Assembly (NCBI GenBank): GCA_022601275.1
Contig: JAHZIT010000017.1
Span: 1 to 44,580 of the forward strand
Direction of reading: 5' to 3'
From: Actinomycetes bacterium
Lineage (GTDB): Bacteria; Actinomycetota; Actinomycetes; Mycobacteriales; Mycobacteriaceae
Length of the DNA stretch: 44,580 bases
Position 1 is the stretch's first letter. Each line of letters begins with the position of its first letter. Below are positions 9,213 to 17,194 of the stretch, piece by piece. The position numbers and the translations under genes were made by a program. The notes below the pieces were generated by a model, which ran no database searches, was not told where the DNA came from, and saw nothing but the letters and a program-made list of their open reading frames with translations.

Positions 9213-9620
9213 GCCGAAAATGGGGACTCGCCAAACGGCAAAAAGGCCCCGAGAAGAGGGATTGCGCCTATCCTGCTACTGCGCTCTGGTTTAGCCAGGC
9301 GAAAGGTGGGGGGATGCCAAGGGCTTTTGAGTGCGAACGCGAACGCACGGAGGTCGGCAATCGGGTGAGTCTCGCCTTGCCGTTCTCCATGGGGGCGCTG
9401 CGTTCGGTTTTCCATTCGGCCCGCGAAAATGCTGTCCCCCGGGCGCCGCCGTCGGCCAGCTGCTAGCGGCATGGTCCGCAGTTGGCGCTGCACGCTCAGG
9501 ACGGAGACGTCGACAAGCGCCCGACTACAGCGGGAAACATGACTCGTCCTCACACACACATTGAAAGAACATTCGAAGTCTTTTCATCGTCAAACCGAAC
9601 CGGGTAGGGAAATTTTCGAA

Positions 9621-11078
9621 ATGACAAATCACAGCAAACGCAGTGCCAAACGTACTGCCAGTACGCTCATTTTCGCCGGCGGTCTCGCCGTTGGCAGCGC
9701 CGGATTCCTCGCAGCGCCTGTCCTGGCGTCTCCGGGGGGCCTGACCGCGCCCGTCCCGCAGGATAATGTCGCCCAAGAGCTCGCCGACTGCTTTGGGTAT
9801 TCCGACTGCCCGACGGACTCCTCCGGAGCCGCCAATTCGGTCGGCCTCGGTGCGGCGGCCACCGCGGGTGCATTCAAATTGTTCGGTAACGGCACCGCCG
9901 AGAATCCTAATGGCGGACTCTTGTGGGGCAACGGTTTCAGCTATGACGGCACGACCTGCACCGGAACCACCGCATGCAACGGTGGCAACGGCGGGTTTCT
10001 CGGCAACGGCGGTGACGGCTACAACGGTGGCAACGGCGGATCGGCGAGCTTCTTCGGCAATGGCGGCAACGGCGGTGCCGGCGTCAATGGCGGCGATCCA
10101 GGCATTGGTAATGACGGCGGCGACGGCGGCCGCGGCGGGTACATCATCGGCAACGGCGGCAACGGCGGCGACGGTGCGAACGCGGTCACCGCGGGAGGTA
10201 GCGGCGGCTCTGGCGGCGATGGCGGCGACTCCTGGTTCTTGTCGTGGGGGTTCGGCAATGGCGGCGATGGCGGTGCCGGCGGTAACGGCGTTGCCGGGAC
10301 CGACGGCGCCAACGGTACCGATCCCGGCGATAACGGCGACGGCGGCGTTGCCGGCGGTGCCGGCGGTGACGGCGGCGACGGCGGTGACGGCAACTTGGGG
10401 TTCGGTAAAGGCGGTAACGGCGGCGCTGGCGGTACCGGCACTGACGGCGGTAAAGGCGGCAACGGTGTTGCCGCCGGCCCCACCAACGAGAGGGGCGGTG
10501 GCGGCGGTAACGGCGGTAACGGCGGTAACGGCGGAACCGGTGGTACTGGCGGCACGGGTGCCATCGCCGTCGTGATTCCCTTCGACGGCACCGACGGGGC
10601 CAACGGTACCGGCGGTAACGGCGGTCACGGCGGTGACGGTGCTGGCTCAGACCAGAACGCTGACACACAAGCCGTGGGCGGCGGCGGCGGTGACGGCGGC
10701 AGTGGCGGCCGCTACGGCGGTAACGGCGGCAATGGTGGCACAGGCGCCGACGCATCCAACAGCGGGACTGGCCAGGCCGATGGCGGTCCCGGCGGTGACG
10801 GCGGTGACGGCGGCGCAGACGGCCCCGGCGGCAATGGCGGCAATGGCGGCAATGGCGGCAGCGGTACCAACACCGGAGGCGGCAACGCCCTTGGCCAGGA
10901 TGGCGCAGCGGGAGGCGACGGTCTCGGCGATGGCGCCAACGGCGGCGACGGCGGCAACGGCGGAGACGCCACAGTCTCCGGTGGTGGTAGCGGCCTCGCT
11001 GGTAACGGCGGCCCCGGTGGTAGCGCAGGATCCGGTGGCACCCCCGGAACAAGCGGATCCGACGGCACCGTGAACTGA
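9621..11078 (+). CDS. Secreted glycine-rich PGRS-type protein with signal peptide and no PE domain
   Basis: A 485-residue protein. Residues 1-37 form a Sec signal (basic MTNHSKRSAKRT, a hydrophobic core and APVLAS before GG). Residues about 38-110 are a non-repetitive domain with a DCFGYSDCPTD Cys pair. The rest is dense Gly-Gly-Asn/Asp repeats (GGNGG, GGDGG) like the PGRS region of PE_PGRS proteins, which are modelled as stacked polyglycine-II helices. There is no PE domain, so export should be by Sec and not by ESX. The ATG at 9621 follows AGGGA about 9 nt upstream; the longer frame from 9561 would bury the signal peptide. It is monocistronic, ended by a strong hairpin. The function of PGRS domains is not settled; surface display or Ca2+ binding is possible. 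Confidence 0.88.
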   Translation: MTNHSKRSAKRTASTLIFAGGLAVGSAGFLAAPVLASPGGLTAPVPQDNVAQELADCFGYSDCPTDSSGAANSVGLGAAATAGAFKLFGNGTAENPNGGLLWGNGFSYDGTTCTGTTACNGGNGGFLGNGGDGYNGGNGGSASFFGNGGNGGAGVNGGDPGIGNDGGDGGRGGYIIGNGGNGGDGANAVTAGGSGGSGGDGGDSWFLSWGFGNGGDGGAGGNGVAGTDGANGTDPGDNGDGGVAGGAGGDGGDGGDGNLGFGKGGNGGAGGTGTDGGKGGNGVAAGPTNERGGGGGNGGNGGNGGTGGTGGTGAIAVVIPFDGTDGANGTGGNGGHGGDGAGSDQNADTQAVGGGGGDGGSGGRYGGNGGNGGTGADASNSGTGQADGGPGGDGGDGGADGPGGNGGNGGNGGSGTNTGGGNALGQDGAAGGDGLGDGANGGDGGNGGDATVSGGGSGLAGNGGPGGSAGSGGTPGTSGSDGTVN

Positions 11079-11102
11079 TCGCCGACGCGGCCAACAGTGT
11101 GG

Positions 11103-11135
11103 AGGGCACGGTGTCAGCAATTGACACCGTGCCCT
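11103..11135 (+). terminator. Strong intrinsic terminator of the PGRS gene
   Basis: Perfect 14-bp stem AGGGCACGGTGTCA / TGACACCGTGCCCT with loop GCAAT, 24 nt after the stop. Only a short T-run follows, common for mycobacterial terminators. Confidence 0.85.
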
Positions 11136-11181
11136 TCAACATCTGTCGCCCTTCAACATCTTCCGCCCTTCAACATCTGCC
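11131..11181. repeat. 17-bp tandem repeat, three copies, at terminator foot
   Basis: GCCCTTCAACATCTGTC is repeated at 11131, 11148 and 11165 with 1-2 changes. Copy one overlaps the descending arm of the terminator. Confidence 0.9.
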
Positions 11182-11279
11182 GGAAGTCATGCGGCACGAA
11201 GCTAGAAGTGTCGGCGAGGCGCGAGCCACCGCGGCGTTGACGGAGCGCCAGCGGGTCTGAGCAGTATCGATGGCCGATC

Positions 11280-11295
11280 TAGAACGTGTTACAGT
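11280..11295 (+). promoter_or_regulatory. KstR-type operator overlapping a -10 box
   Basis: Bases 11280-11293 match the published KstR palindrome TnnAACnnGTTnnA at every fixed position. TACAGT (11290-11295) fits TANNNT and ends 5 nt before the ATG at 11301, so the transcript would be nearly or fully leaderless and KstR binding would cover the -10 region. Confidence 0.8.
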
Positions 11296-11300
11296 TTTGT

Positions 11301-12434
11301 ATGAAGACAGCTCTTTCGCAAAGTCTAAATATCGAGTTCCCGATCTTCGCGTTCACCCACTGTCGCGACGTCGTGGTCGCGGTGAGCAAGGCGGGCGGCT
11401 TCGGTGTGCTCGGCGCGGTGGGGTTCACCCCGGAGCAGCTCGAGATCGAGCTGAACTGGATCGATGAGCACATCGGCGACCACACCTACGGCGTCGACAT
11501 TGTCATCCCGAACAAGTACGAGGGGATGGACTCGAACCTCTCTGCCGACGAGTTGGCGAAGATGCTTGTCGACATGGTGCCGCAGGAGCATCTGGACTTC
11601 GCCCGCAAGATCCTCACCGATCACGGCGTCCCGCTGACCGAGGAGGACAACGAGAACACGCTGCAATTGCTCGGTTGGACCGAGGCGACGGCCACTCCGC
11701 AGGTCGAAGTGGCGCTTAGGCATCCGAGAATGACGCTCATCGCCAACGCCCTCGGCACGCCCCCGAAGGACATGATCGATCACATCCACGCCGAGGGTCG
11801 CAAGGTCGCCGCGTTGTGCGGGGCGCCCCGGCAGGCCCGCAAGCACGCGGACGCCGGTGTTGACATCATCATCGCCCAAGGTGGCGAGGCAGGCGGGCAC
11901 GCCGGCGAGGTCGGCTCCATCGTGCTGTGGCCGCAGGTGGTCAAGGAGGTTGCGCCCATTCCGGTGCTCGCGGCCGGCGGCATCGGCAGTGGCCAGCAGA
12001 TCGCGGCAGCACTGGCCCTAGGCGCCCAAGGTGCGTGGACGGGGTCGCAGTGGCTGATGGTCGAGGAGGCTCAGAACACCCCGGTTCAACAGTCGGCCTA
12101 CGTGAAAGCAAGCAGTCGCGATACCGTCCGGAGCAGCTCGTTCACCGGCAAGCCTGCCCGAATGCTGCGCAACGACTGGACTGAGGCGTGGGATGACCCG
12201 AACAACCCGAAGCCGCTCGGGATGCCACTTCAGTTCATGGTCTCCGGTCTGGCGGTGGCTGCCACGAACAAGTATCCCGACGAGACCGTCGACGTCGCAT
12301 TCAACCCCGTCGGCCAGGTTGTCGGTCAGTTCAAGAAGGTGGAGAAGACCTCGGCGGTGATCCAACGTTGGGTTCACGAGTACCTCGAGGCGACCGGCAC
12401 ACTCAACGACCTCAACGAGGCCGCCGGCGTGTGA
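11301..12434 (+). CDS. Nitronate monooxygenase family FMN oxidoreductase (Rv1894c-like)
   Basis: A 377-residue TIM-barrel flavoprotein of the 2-nitropropane dioxygenase/nitronate monooxygenase type. Landmarks are AVSKAGGFGVLGAVGF near the N-terminus, IIAQGGEAGGHAG (phosphate-binding and catalytic His region) and PVLAAGGIGSG with ALGAQGAWTGSQW for FMN phosphate binding. Length matches M. tuberculosis Rv1894c as I recall it; that gene is listed in the KstR cholesterol regulon. The ATG at 11301 has no Shine-Dalgarno but sits 5 nt after a TACAGT -10 box, and the -10 overlaps a perfect KstR operator, so expression is probably induced during sterol breakdown. Real substrate unknown; members of this family also include enoyl reductases. 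It is followed after about 100 bp by the TetR gene with its own operator. Confidence 0.9.
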   Translation: MKTALSQSLNIEFPIFAFTHCRDVVVAVSKAGGFGVLGAVGFTPEQLEIELNWIDEHIGDHTYGVDIVIPNKYEGMDSNLSADELAKMLVDMVPQEHLDFARKILTDHGVPLTEEDNENTLQLLGWTEATATPQVEVALRHPRMTLIANALGTPPKDMIDHIHAEGRKVAALCGAPRQARKHADAGVDIIIAQGGEAGGHAGEVGSIVLWPQVVKEVAPIPVLAAGGIGSGQQIAAALALGAQGAWTGSQWLMVEEAQNTPVQQSAYVKASSRDTVRSSSFTGKPARMLRNDWTEAWDDPNNPKPLGMPLQFMVSGLAVAATNKYPDETVDVAFNPVGQVVGQFKKVEKTSAVIQRWVHEYLEATGTLNDLNEAAGV

Positions 12435-12486
12435 TTTCGTCACGCTGAACATGACGGAGAACGCCCGAATCGCGGGGCGGGCCGTC

Positions 12487-12510
12487 TCTATGTAAGGTTC
12501 TATACATAGA
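12487..12510 (+). promoter_or_regulatory. Inverted repeat, probable TetR operator
   Basis: TCTATGTA (12487-12494) and TACATAGA (12503-12510) are perfect 8-bp arms around an 8-bp spacer, 22 bp before the GTG of the TetR gene. A TAAGGT -10-like hexamer (12493-12498) lies inside, suggesting autoregulation. Confidence 0.75.
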
Positions 12511-12532
12511 CGAGGAAAGGCCGGTTAGGGCT

Positions 12533-13135
12533 GTGACAAGTCCGCGCGAACGGATGGTGGTTTCGGCAGCGTTGCTGATCCGGGAGCGGGGTGCGCACCC
12601 GACCGCCATTGCCGATGTCCTCGAGCACAGCGGCGCTCCCCGGGGCTCGGCGTACCACTACTTCCCCGGCGGCCGGACGCAGTTGCTCTCCGAAGCGGTC
12701 GACTACGCGGGTGAGTATGTGGCGGCCAAACTCCGCGCCGCGGAGTCGGCTCTCGATGCGCTGGACTTATTGTTCGACAGTTACCGTGAGCAATTGCAGC
12801 GCAGTGGTTTCCGCGCGGGCTGCCCGGTGGTCGCGGTTACCGTGGAAGCGGGTGACCCGGACAAGGCCGAACAAGCAAGATCCGTCATCGACCGCGCGGC
12901 GGCGGCCTTCGCCCGCTGGCGCGCGGAGATCGCGCAGCGACTGCGCAGTGACGGTGTTCCCGCGCAGCGCGCCGATTCGCTGGCCATGCTCGTTCTCTCC
13001 TCGTTCGAGGGTGCTGTCGTCATTGCGCGGGCATCGCGCGAGCTTGCGCCTCTTGATTTGGTGCACAACGAGATTCGTTCGCTGCTGAGCGCCGAAATGC
13101 GTCCCCCACCGGAAAGTGAACCCCGTGATGACTGA
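12533..13135 (+). CDS. TetR-family transcriptional regulator
   Basis: A 200-residue regulator. The N-terminal helix-turn-helix region reads VSAALLIRERG, then IADVLEHSGAPRGSAYHYFPGG, the usual TetR recognition-helix and YHYFPGG pattern of the LmrA/YxaF subgroup. The C-terminal ligand domain contains GCPVVAVTVE, typical of that subgroup. The GTG at 12533 follows a weak AGGG. The 3' end overlaps the molybdopterin oxidoreductase start by 8 nt, so the two are almost certainly co-transcribed and translationally coupled, and the enzyme is the likely target. I recall a similar pair in M. tuberculosis (Rv0196-Rv0197). The palindrome at 12487-12510 is its likely operator. The inducer is unknown. Confidence 0.92.
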   Translation: MTSPRERMVVSAALLIRERGAHPTAIADVLEHSGAPRGSAYHYFPGGRTQLLSEAVDYAGEYVAAKLRAAESALDALDLLFDSYREQLQRSGFRAGCPVVAVTVEAGDPDKAEQARSVIDRAAAAFARWRAEIAQRLRSDGVPAQRADSLAMLVLSSFEGAVVIARASRELAPLDLVHNEIRSLLSAEMRPPPESEPRDD

Positions 13136-15383
13136 AAAACTCAGCGACTGGCAGCCCACGGCCTGCATCTTGTGCGAGTGCAACTGCGGCATCGTGGTTC
13201 AGGTCGAGGACCGCACCCTGGCGCGCATCCGCGGCGACAAGAAACACCCCGCGTCACGCGGATACACCTGCAACAAGGCATTGCGCCTTGACCATTACCA
13301 GAATGACCCCAATCGGCTGACATCTCCCATGCGCCGCAGGCCCGACGGCACCTTCGAGGAGGTCGACTGGGATACCGCGATCGCCGAGATTGCGTCGGGC
13401 TTCCGGGGGATCGCCGACACCCACGGTGGCGACAAGATCATGTACTACGGCGGTGGCGGACAGGGAAACCACCTCGGCGGAGCGTACAGCGGCGCCTTCC
13501 TCAAGGCCCTGGGCTCCTATCACCGCTCCAACGCGCTGGCCCAGGAGAAGACCGGGGAGCATTGGGTCGATGCGCACTTCTACGGCAATCACACCCGCGG
13601 CGAATTCGAGCACTCCGAGGTCTCGGTGTTCATCGGCAAGAACCCGTGGATGTCGCAGAGCTTTCCACGCGCTCGCGTGGTGCTGAACGAGATCGCCAAG
13701 GACCCGGCCAGGTCGATGGTCGTGATCGACCCCGTCATCACCGATACCGCGAAGATGGCCGACTTCCATTTGCGGGTACGGCCGGGCACCGATGCATGGT
13801 GCCTGGCGGCGTTGGCAGCCGTGCTGGTGCAGGAGAACCTCTGCGACGACGAGTTTCTGGCCGAGCACGTCTCCGGAGTGGAGCCGGTGCGCGAGGTCCT
13901 CTCCTCGGTGCCAATCGGTGACTACGCGTTACGCAGCGGTATCGACGAGGCACTGTTGCGCGCTGCGGCGCGCCGGATCGCGGCGGCCGACAGCGTGGCG
14001 GTATTCGAGGATCTCGGTGTGCAACAGTCGCCTAACAGCACCCTGAGTTCGTACCTCAACAAGATGTTGTGGATCCTGACTGGCAATTTCGCCAAACGCG
14101 GCGGCCAGCACCTGCATTCGTCCTTTGCGCCGTTGTTCCGACCAGGCGGCGTGGGCCGGACGCCGGTGACGGGTGCGCCGATCATCGGCGGCCTCATGCC
14201 CAGCAACGTTGTGCCCCAAGAGATCATGACCGATCACCCCGACCGGTTCCGCGCGATGATCGTGGAGAGCAGCAACCCGGCACACTCGGTCGCGGACTCC
14301 CGAGCGGTTGCCCTCGCCTTGGCGGAGCTCGAACTGCTCGTGGTCATAGACGTGGCGATGACCGAGACGGCCCGGCTGGCGCACTACGTGCTACCGGCGG
14401 CGACCCAGTACGAGAAGGTCGAGGCGACGTTCTTCAACCTCGAGTTCCCGCACAACACTTTCCACCTGCGGCACCGGTTAATGGAACCGCTGACGGGGAC
14501 TCTGCCCGAACCGGAGATCTGGGCTCGCCTCATGCGTGCACTCGGCGTCGTCGAGGAAGCTGAGTTGGCTCCCCTGCGCCGGGCTGCGGAGGCTGGTCTG
14601 GCCCCATTCGCCGAGGCCTTCCTGGCCGCGGTCGGCGCCAATCCCGGACTGGGCAAGGTGCTGCCCTTCGTGCTGTACGAGACACTCGGACCTACGCTGC
14701 CCGAAGGGCTTTCCGGGGCGGCAGCGCTGTGGGGACTGGCGCAGAAGGCGGTGATGGCCTACCCCGAGGCGGTTCGTCGCGCCGGGCATGCAGACGGCAA
14801 TGCACTGTTCGCCGCAGTTCTCGAGGGCCGTTCAGGTGTGACGTTCACCGTCCATGAATACGAGGACGACTTTGCGCTGATCTCACATCCGGACCACAAG
14901 ATTGCTGTGGAGATTCCGCAGATGCTGGCTGACCTGCGAGCACTGGCCGATACGCCGATCGGATTGACCACACCGGATTTCCCGATCGTGCTTTCTGCGG
15001 GTGAGCGGCGCGCGTACACCGCAAACGACATCATGCGTGACCCCTCGTGGCGTAAGCGGGACGCCGAAGGATCGCTGCGGGTCAGCGCCGAGGACGCCGA
15101 TGCGTTGGGCCTCACCGATGGCGGCCGCGCGTGCATCACCACCACGGCCGGCACAGCGGAGGCGACGGTCGAGATCAGCGACGCAATGCTGCCCGGACAC
15201 GCGTCCCTACCCAACGGATACGGGCTCGACTTTGTCGACAGTGACGGCCGACAGCGAATTCCCGGTGTGGCGCCCAATTCCCTGACCTCGAGTGACTGGC
15301 GTGACGCCTACGCAGGAACGCCCTGGCACAAGCACGTGCCCGCCCGCATCGAGCCGGCATCGCCGGCGGGGGCAGAAAGGTAG
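13128..15383 (+). CDS. Molybdopterin (bis-MGD) oxidoreductase with N-terminal [4Fe-4S] motif
   Basis: A 751-residue enzyme of the DMSO reductase/formate dehydrogenase superfamily. The N-terminal cluster is Cys13, Cys16, Cys20 and Cys48 (CILCECNCG then TCNK), with an extra Cys18. The central domains carry GGGGQGNHLGG, an ALAQEKTGEHW segment where the molybdenum ligand is usually found, and EATFFNLEFP. The C-terminal molybdopterin dinucleotide-binding domain shows RRAYTANDIMRDPSWRK and SLPNGYG. There is no Tat signal, so it is cytosolic. The ATG at 13128 has GGAAAG about 8 nt upstream and overlaps the TetR stop. No Cys occurs between residue 48 and about residue 220, so a Cys or Sec ligand is absent. 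Substrate and electron partner are unknown. Its stop directly abuts the stop of the convergent proline-rich gene. Confidence 0.9.
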   Translation: MTEKLSDWQPTACILCECNCGIVVQVEDRTLARIRGDKKHPASRGYTCNKALRLDHYQNDPNRLTSPMRRRPDGTFEEVDWDTAIAEIASGFRGIADTHGGDKIMYYGGGGQGNHLGGAYSGAFLKALGSYHRSNALAQEKTGEHWVDAHFYGNHTRGEFEHSEVSVFIGKNPWMSQSFPRARVVLNEIAKDPARSMVVIDPVITDTAKMADFHLRVRPGTDAWCLAALAAVLVQENLCDDEFLAEHVSGVEPVREVLSSVPIGDYALRSGIDEALLRAAARRIAAADSVAVFEDLGVQQSPNSTLSSYLNKMLWILTGNFAKRGGQHLHSSFAPLFRPGGVGRTPVTGAPIIGGLMPSNVVPQEIMTDHPDRFRAMIVESSNPAHSVADSRAVALALAELELLVVIDVAMTETARLAHYVLPAATQYEKVEATFFNLEFPHNTFHLRHRLMEPLTGTLPEPEIWARLMRALGVVEEAELAPLRRAAEAGLAPFAEAFLAAVGANPGLGKVLPFVLYETLGPTLPEGLSGAAALWGLAQKAVMAYPEAVRRAGHADGNALFAAVLEGRSGVTFTVHEYEDDFALISHPDHKIAVEIPQMLADLRALADTPIGLTTPDFPIVLSAGERRAYTANDIMRDPSWRKRDAEGSLRVSAEDADALGLTDGGRACITTTAGTAEATVEISDAMLPGHASLPNGYGLDFVDSDGRQRIPGVAPNSLTSSDWRDAYAGTPWHKHVPARIEPASPAGAER

Positions 15384-15986
15384 CTAGGGCGCGTCTGACG
15401 ATTGCGGCGCGTCTGATGATTGCGGCGCGTCTGACGACTGCGGCGTGTCTGACGACTGCGGCGCGTCTGACGACTGCGGTGCGTCTGACGACAGCGGCGC
15501 GTCTTCAGGCGACAGCGAGGTTGGCGACGGCCCCTGTGCTCCGGTCGGCATGCCTCGCGACGGCGCCTGCGGTCCGGTCGGCATGCCTCGCGGCGGCGTC
15601 GCGTCGGCGACCATCGGGCGCTGCGTCAGCAGGAGGAGCGCATCACCAGCACTTACTTCCTGGGTCTGCATCGCGTGCCACAGTTCTCGCAGGTAGGTGC
15701 GCCGGGGCTGACTTTGCGTCACCGGGGTGTCGGTGGTGCCGGGCGGCAGGTTATCCGGGCTCAGCAGATGAGGTACACCCTCGACGATGGGTTCGGCTGC
15801 AGAATTCGTGACCGCTTGCGCGGAATCCTCTGCTGCCGGCGTCGGCGCGGGCGCAGGCAGTGGGGCGGGAACCGGTGGCGGTGGCGGAGTCGGCTCGGCT
15901 GCGGCGGGCGCTGCGGCGCAGACCAGCGCTACGAACGCTGCTCCCCCGACGATGGAAACGTGTTTCGCGTCGAATACGGATTTCAC
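15384..15986 (-). CDS. Secreted proline/alanine-rich protein with Ser-Asp-Ala-Pro repeat tail
   Basis: A 200-residue exported protein. A Sec signal (about residues 1-30: VSIVGGAAFVALVCAAAP then AAAEP) is followed by a Pro-Ala linker (TPPPPPVPAPLPAPAPTP), a short conserved-looking helical patch (TYLRELWHAMQTQEVSAGDALLLL, residues about 98-121) and a repetitive tail of six SSDAPQ-type units. The start is GTG at 15986 with GGAGGG 8 nt upstream. It lies downstream of the L,D-transpeptidase gene on the same strand with an 86-bp gap, so both may act at the cell wall. Family not recognised. The TAG stop is immediately next to the stop of the convergent molybdopterin enzyme, so no spacer exists for separate terminators. 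Confidence 0.8.
   Translation of the reverse strand: MKSVFDAKHVSIVGGAAFVALVCAAAPAAAEPTPPPPPVPAPLPAPAPTPAAEDSAQAVTNSAAEPIVEGVPHLLSPDNLPPGTTDTPVTQSQPRRTYLRELWHAMQTQEVSAGDALLLLTQRPMVADATPPRGMPTGPQAPSRGMPTGAQGPSPTSLSPEDAPLSSDAPQSSDAPQSSDTPQSSDAPQSSDAPQSSDAP
15387..15500. repeat. 18-bp coding repeat (SSDAPQ units) at 3' end of the proline-rich gene
   Basis: About six head-to-tail 18-bp units with few substitutions encode Ser-Ser-Asp-Ala-Pro-Gln. Units are in frame, so copy-number change would alter tail length only. Confidence 0.85.
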
Positions 15987-16072
15987 CGATGTTCCCTCCG
16001 AGTTTCGCAGATGTGCTGCTGCTCATTGAGTGCATCTGCGGCGGTCCGGGAATCGTTACATCAGGACAGCGC

Positions 16073-16873
16073 TCAGGCCTGCACAATGATCGGGTCGCCG
16101 ACGCGCACGGTGTTGAAATACCACGCCGCGTTGTCCGGGCTGAGATTGATGCATCCGTGACTGACGTTGGCATAACCTTGTGAGCCCACCGACCACGGCG
16201 CGGAATGCACATACACACCGCCCCAGGTCACCCGGACGCCGTACTCACCTTTGATCAGGTAGCCCTCGGGGTCGTCGAGAGGAATACCGATGGTGCGAGA
16301 GTCGAACGTGACTCTGCGCTCCTTGCCGAGCGCGCTGAATCTGCCGATCGGGGTGGCGAAACCGTATTTGCCCATCGAAGCAGGCATCTGCCGCGCAGTC
16401 ACCCCGTCGATGCTGACGGTGAAGGAGTAAGCACTGATATCGGCGACGCTGACCACCGACGATCCGGTTTGGAAGCTGGTGGCGAACGCGCCTACCGAGA
16501 CGTTGATCGGCGTGTGCGCCGGGAAGAACTCCGCTGGATTCCATTCCACGGTGCGATCGTCGAGCCAGGTGAATGAACCGGACGCCCGATCGGACATGCC
16601 TGCGGGTGTGACCGCGATTGCCCGCTCCGTGGCGGCGCGATTGCCGACAGCGTCGGTAAAGGTCACGGTGACCGGGTGGACCACGCCAACGGTTTGTCCC
16701 GGCGCGGGTGACACGCTGGCAACTGTTGCCGGAGCAGTTGATACGGCTGAGCCCGAGGCGACCGGTAGGACCGTCGACAGCGCCGTCACCATGATGAAAG
16801 CGCCGATCACCGCCCCGAGACGTCGCATGAACCTGCGCGGGAATTGAGTTCGCTGCAGACGGGCGCTGAGCAC
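16073..16873 (-). CDS. ldtA: L,D-transpeptidase, LdtMt1-like
   Basis: An exported enzyme that makes 3-3 (mDap-mDap) peptidoglycan cross-links. Order: signal/anchor (LGAVIGAFIMVTALSTVLPV), an Ig-like domain from about residue 45 (SVSPAPGQTVGVVHPVTVTF), then the YkuD catalytic domain with TPIGRFSALGKERRV, VYVHSAPWSVGSQGYANVS and HGCINLSPDNA (Cys241 nucleophile). The last block is very close to M. tuberculosis LdtMt1 (Rv0116c). Two starts are possible. GTG at 16873 lies 6 nt after a TAGGAT -10 box, fitting a leaderless start. ATG at 16828 gives 251 residues with the Cys at 226, as I recall for LdtMt1, and is equally credible. It precedes the proline-rich secreted protein on the same strand. Confidence 0.93.
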   Translation of the reverse strand: MLSARLQRTQFPRRFMRRLGAVIGAFIMVTALSTVLPVASGSAVSTAPATVASVSPAPGQTVGVVHPVTVTFTDAVGNRAATERAIAVTPAGMSDRASGSFTWLDDRTVEWNPAEFFPAHTPINVSVGAFATSFQTGSSVVSVADISAYSFTVSIDGVTARQMPASMGKYGFATPIGRFSALGKERRVTFDSRTIGIPLDDPEGYLIKGEYGVRVTWGGVYVHSAPWSVGSQGYANVSHGCINLSPDNAAWYFNTVRVGDPIIVQA

Positions 16874-17194
16874 ATTGCCATCCTAATGCCTCTTTGGCGC
16901 GGGCGGTGAAGTCGCGCTCTTAATCTGGAGATTTCTTATCGGTTGCCTCTGGTCTGCTATCGATATCGGGTGTCAGAACGTTTCAGGGCATGTTCACCAA
17001 GCCCGGGTAGCGACGCAAGGGGCCGCCCGTGACAGGTCTGTGGGACCGGTTTGTGGATCGCTGGGTAGAGGCCAGCCGAAGCGCTGCTTATGGCTGCGGT
17101 CGCCCCGGGCGTTCATCCCGGCGACTATCCCGGCGACTATCCCGGCGGCCATCCCGGCGACGCAGAACGCGGCACCGTGCGGTGCCTGCGGCCA
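16874..17194. other. 321-bp spacer with a 12-bp repeat and no convincing gene
   Basis: It holds the likely ldtA promoter (TAGGAT, minus strand 16885-16880) and a 12-bp x4 repeat at 17115-17161. A GTG frame on the plus strand from 17029 begins plausibly (MTGLWDRFVDRWVEA) but soon becomes an Arg/Ser-rich shadow of the downstream antisense gene, so it is not called. Confidence 0.5.
17115..17161. repeat. 12-bp ATCCCGGCGACT tandem repeat, about four copies
   Basis: Two perfect copies, one with GCC in place of ACT, and a final 11-nt copy. In one plus-strand frame it reads PGDYPGDYPGGHPGD, but no good start or context supports translation. Confidence 0.8.

Larger units (their letters stand above)
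8904..9620. other. 717-bp stretch with no convincing gene
   Basis: It holds a weak hairpin at 8909-8923, a GC hairpin at 9060-9076, an 8-bp x7 repeat at 9153-9208, and presumably the promoter of the PGRS gene. Base composition between about 8930 and 9260 is more A+T-rich than neighbouring genes. Open frames here lack ribosome-binding sites and coding bias; the longest runs through the repeat and encodes a low-complexity Leu-Cys-Pro stretch. Confidence 0.6.

Noticed and set aside
9065..9559. 164-residue minus-strand frame through the 8-bp repeat
   Set aside because: Its middle is a low-complexity Leu-Cys-Pro translation of the repeat; no ribosome-binding site or family pattern.
9525..11142. 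Long open frames on both strands across the PGRS gene
   Set aside because: Shadows caused by the GGN-rich repeat, which lacks stop codons in several frames; only the frame from 9621 has a signal peptide and ribosome-binding site.
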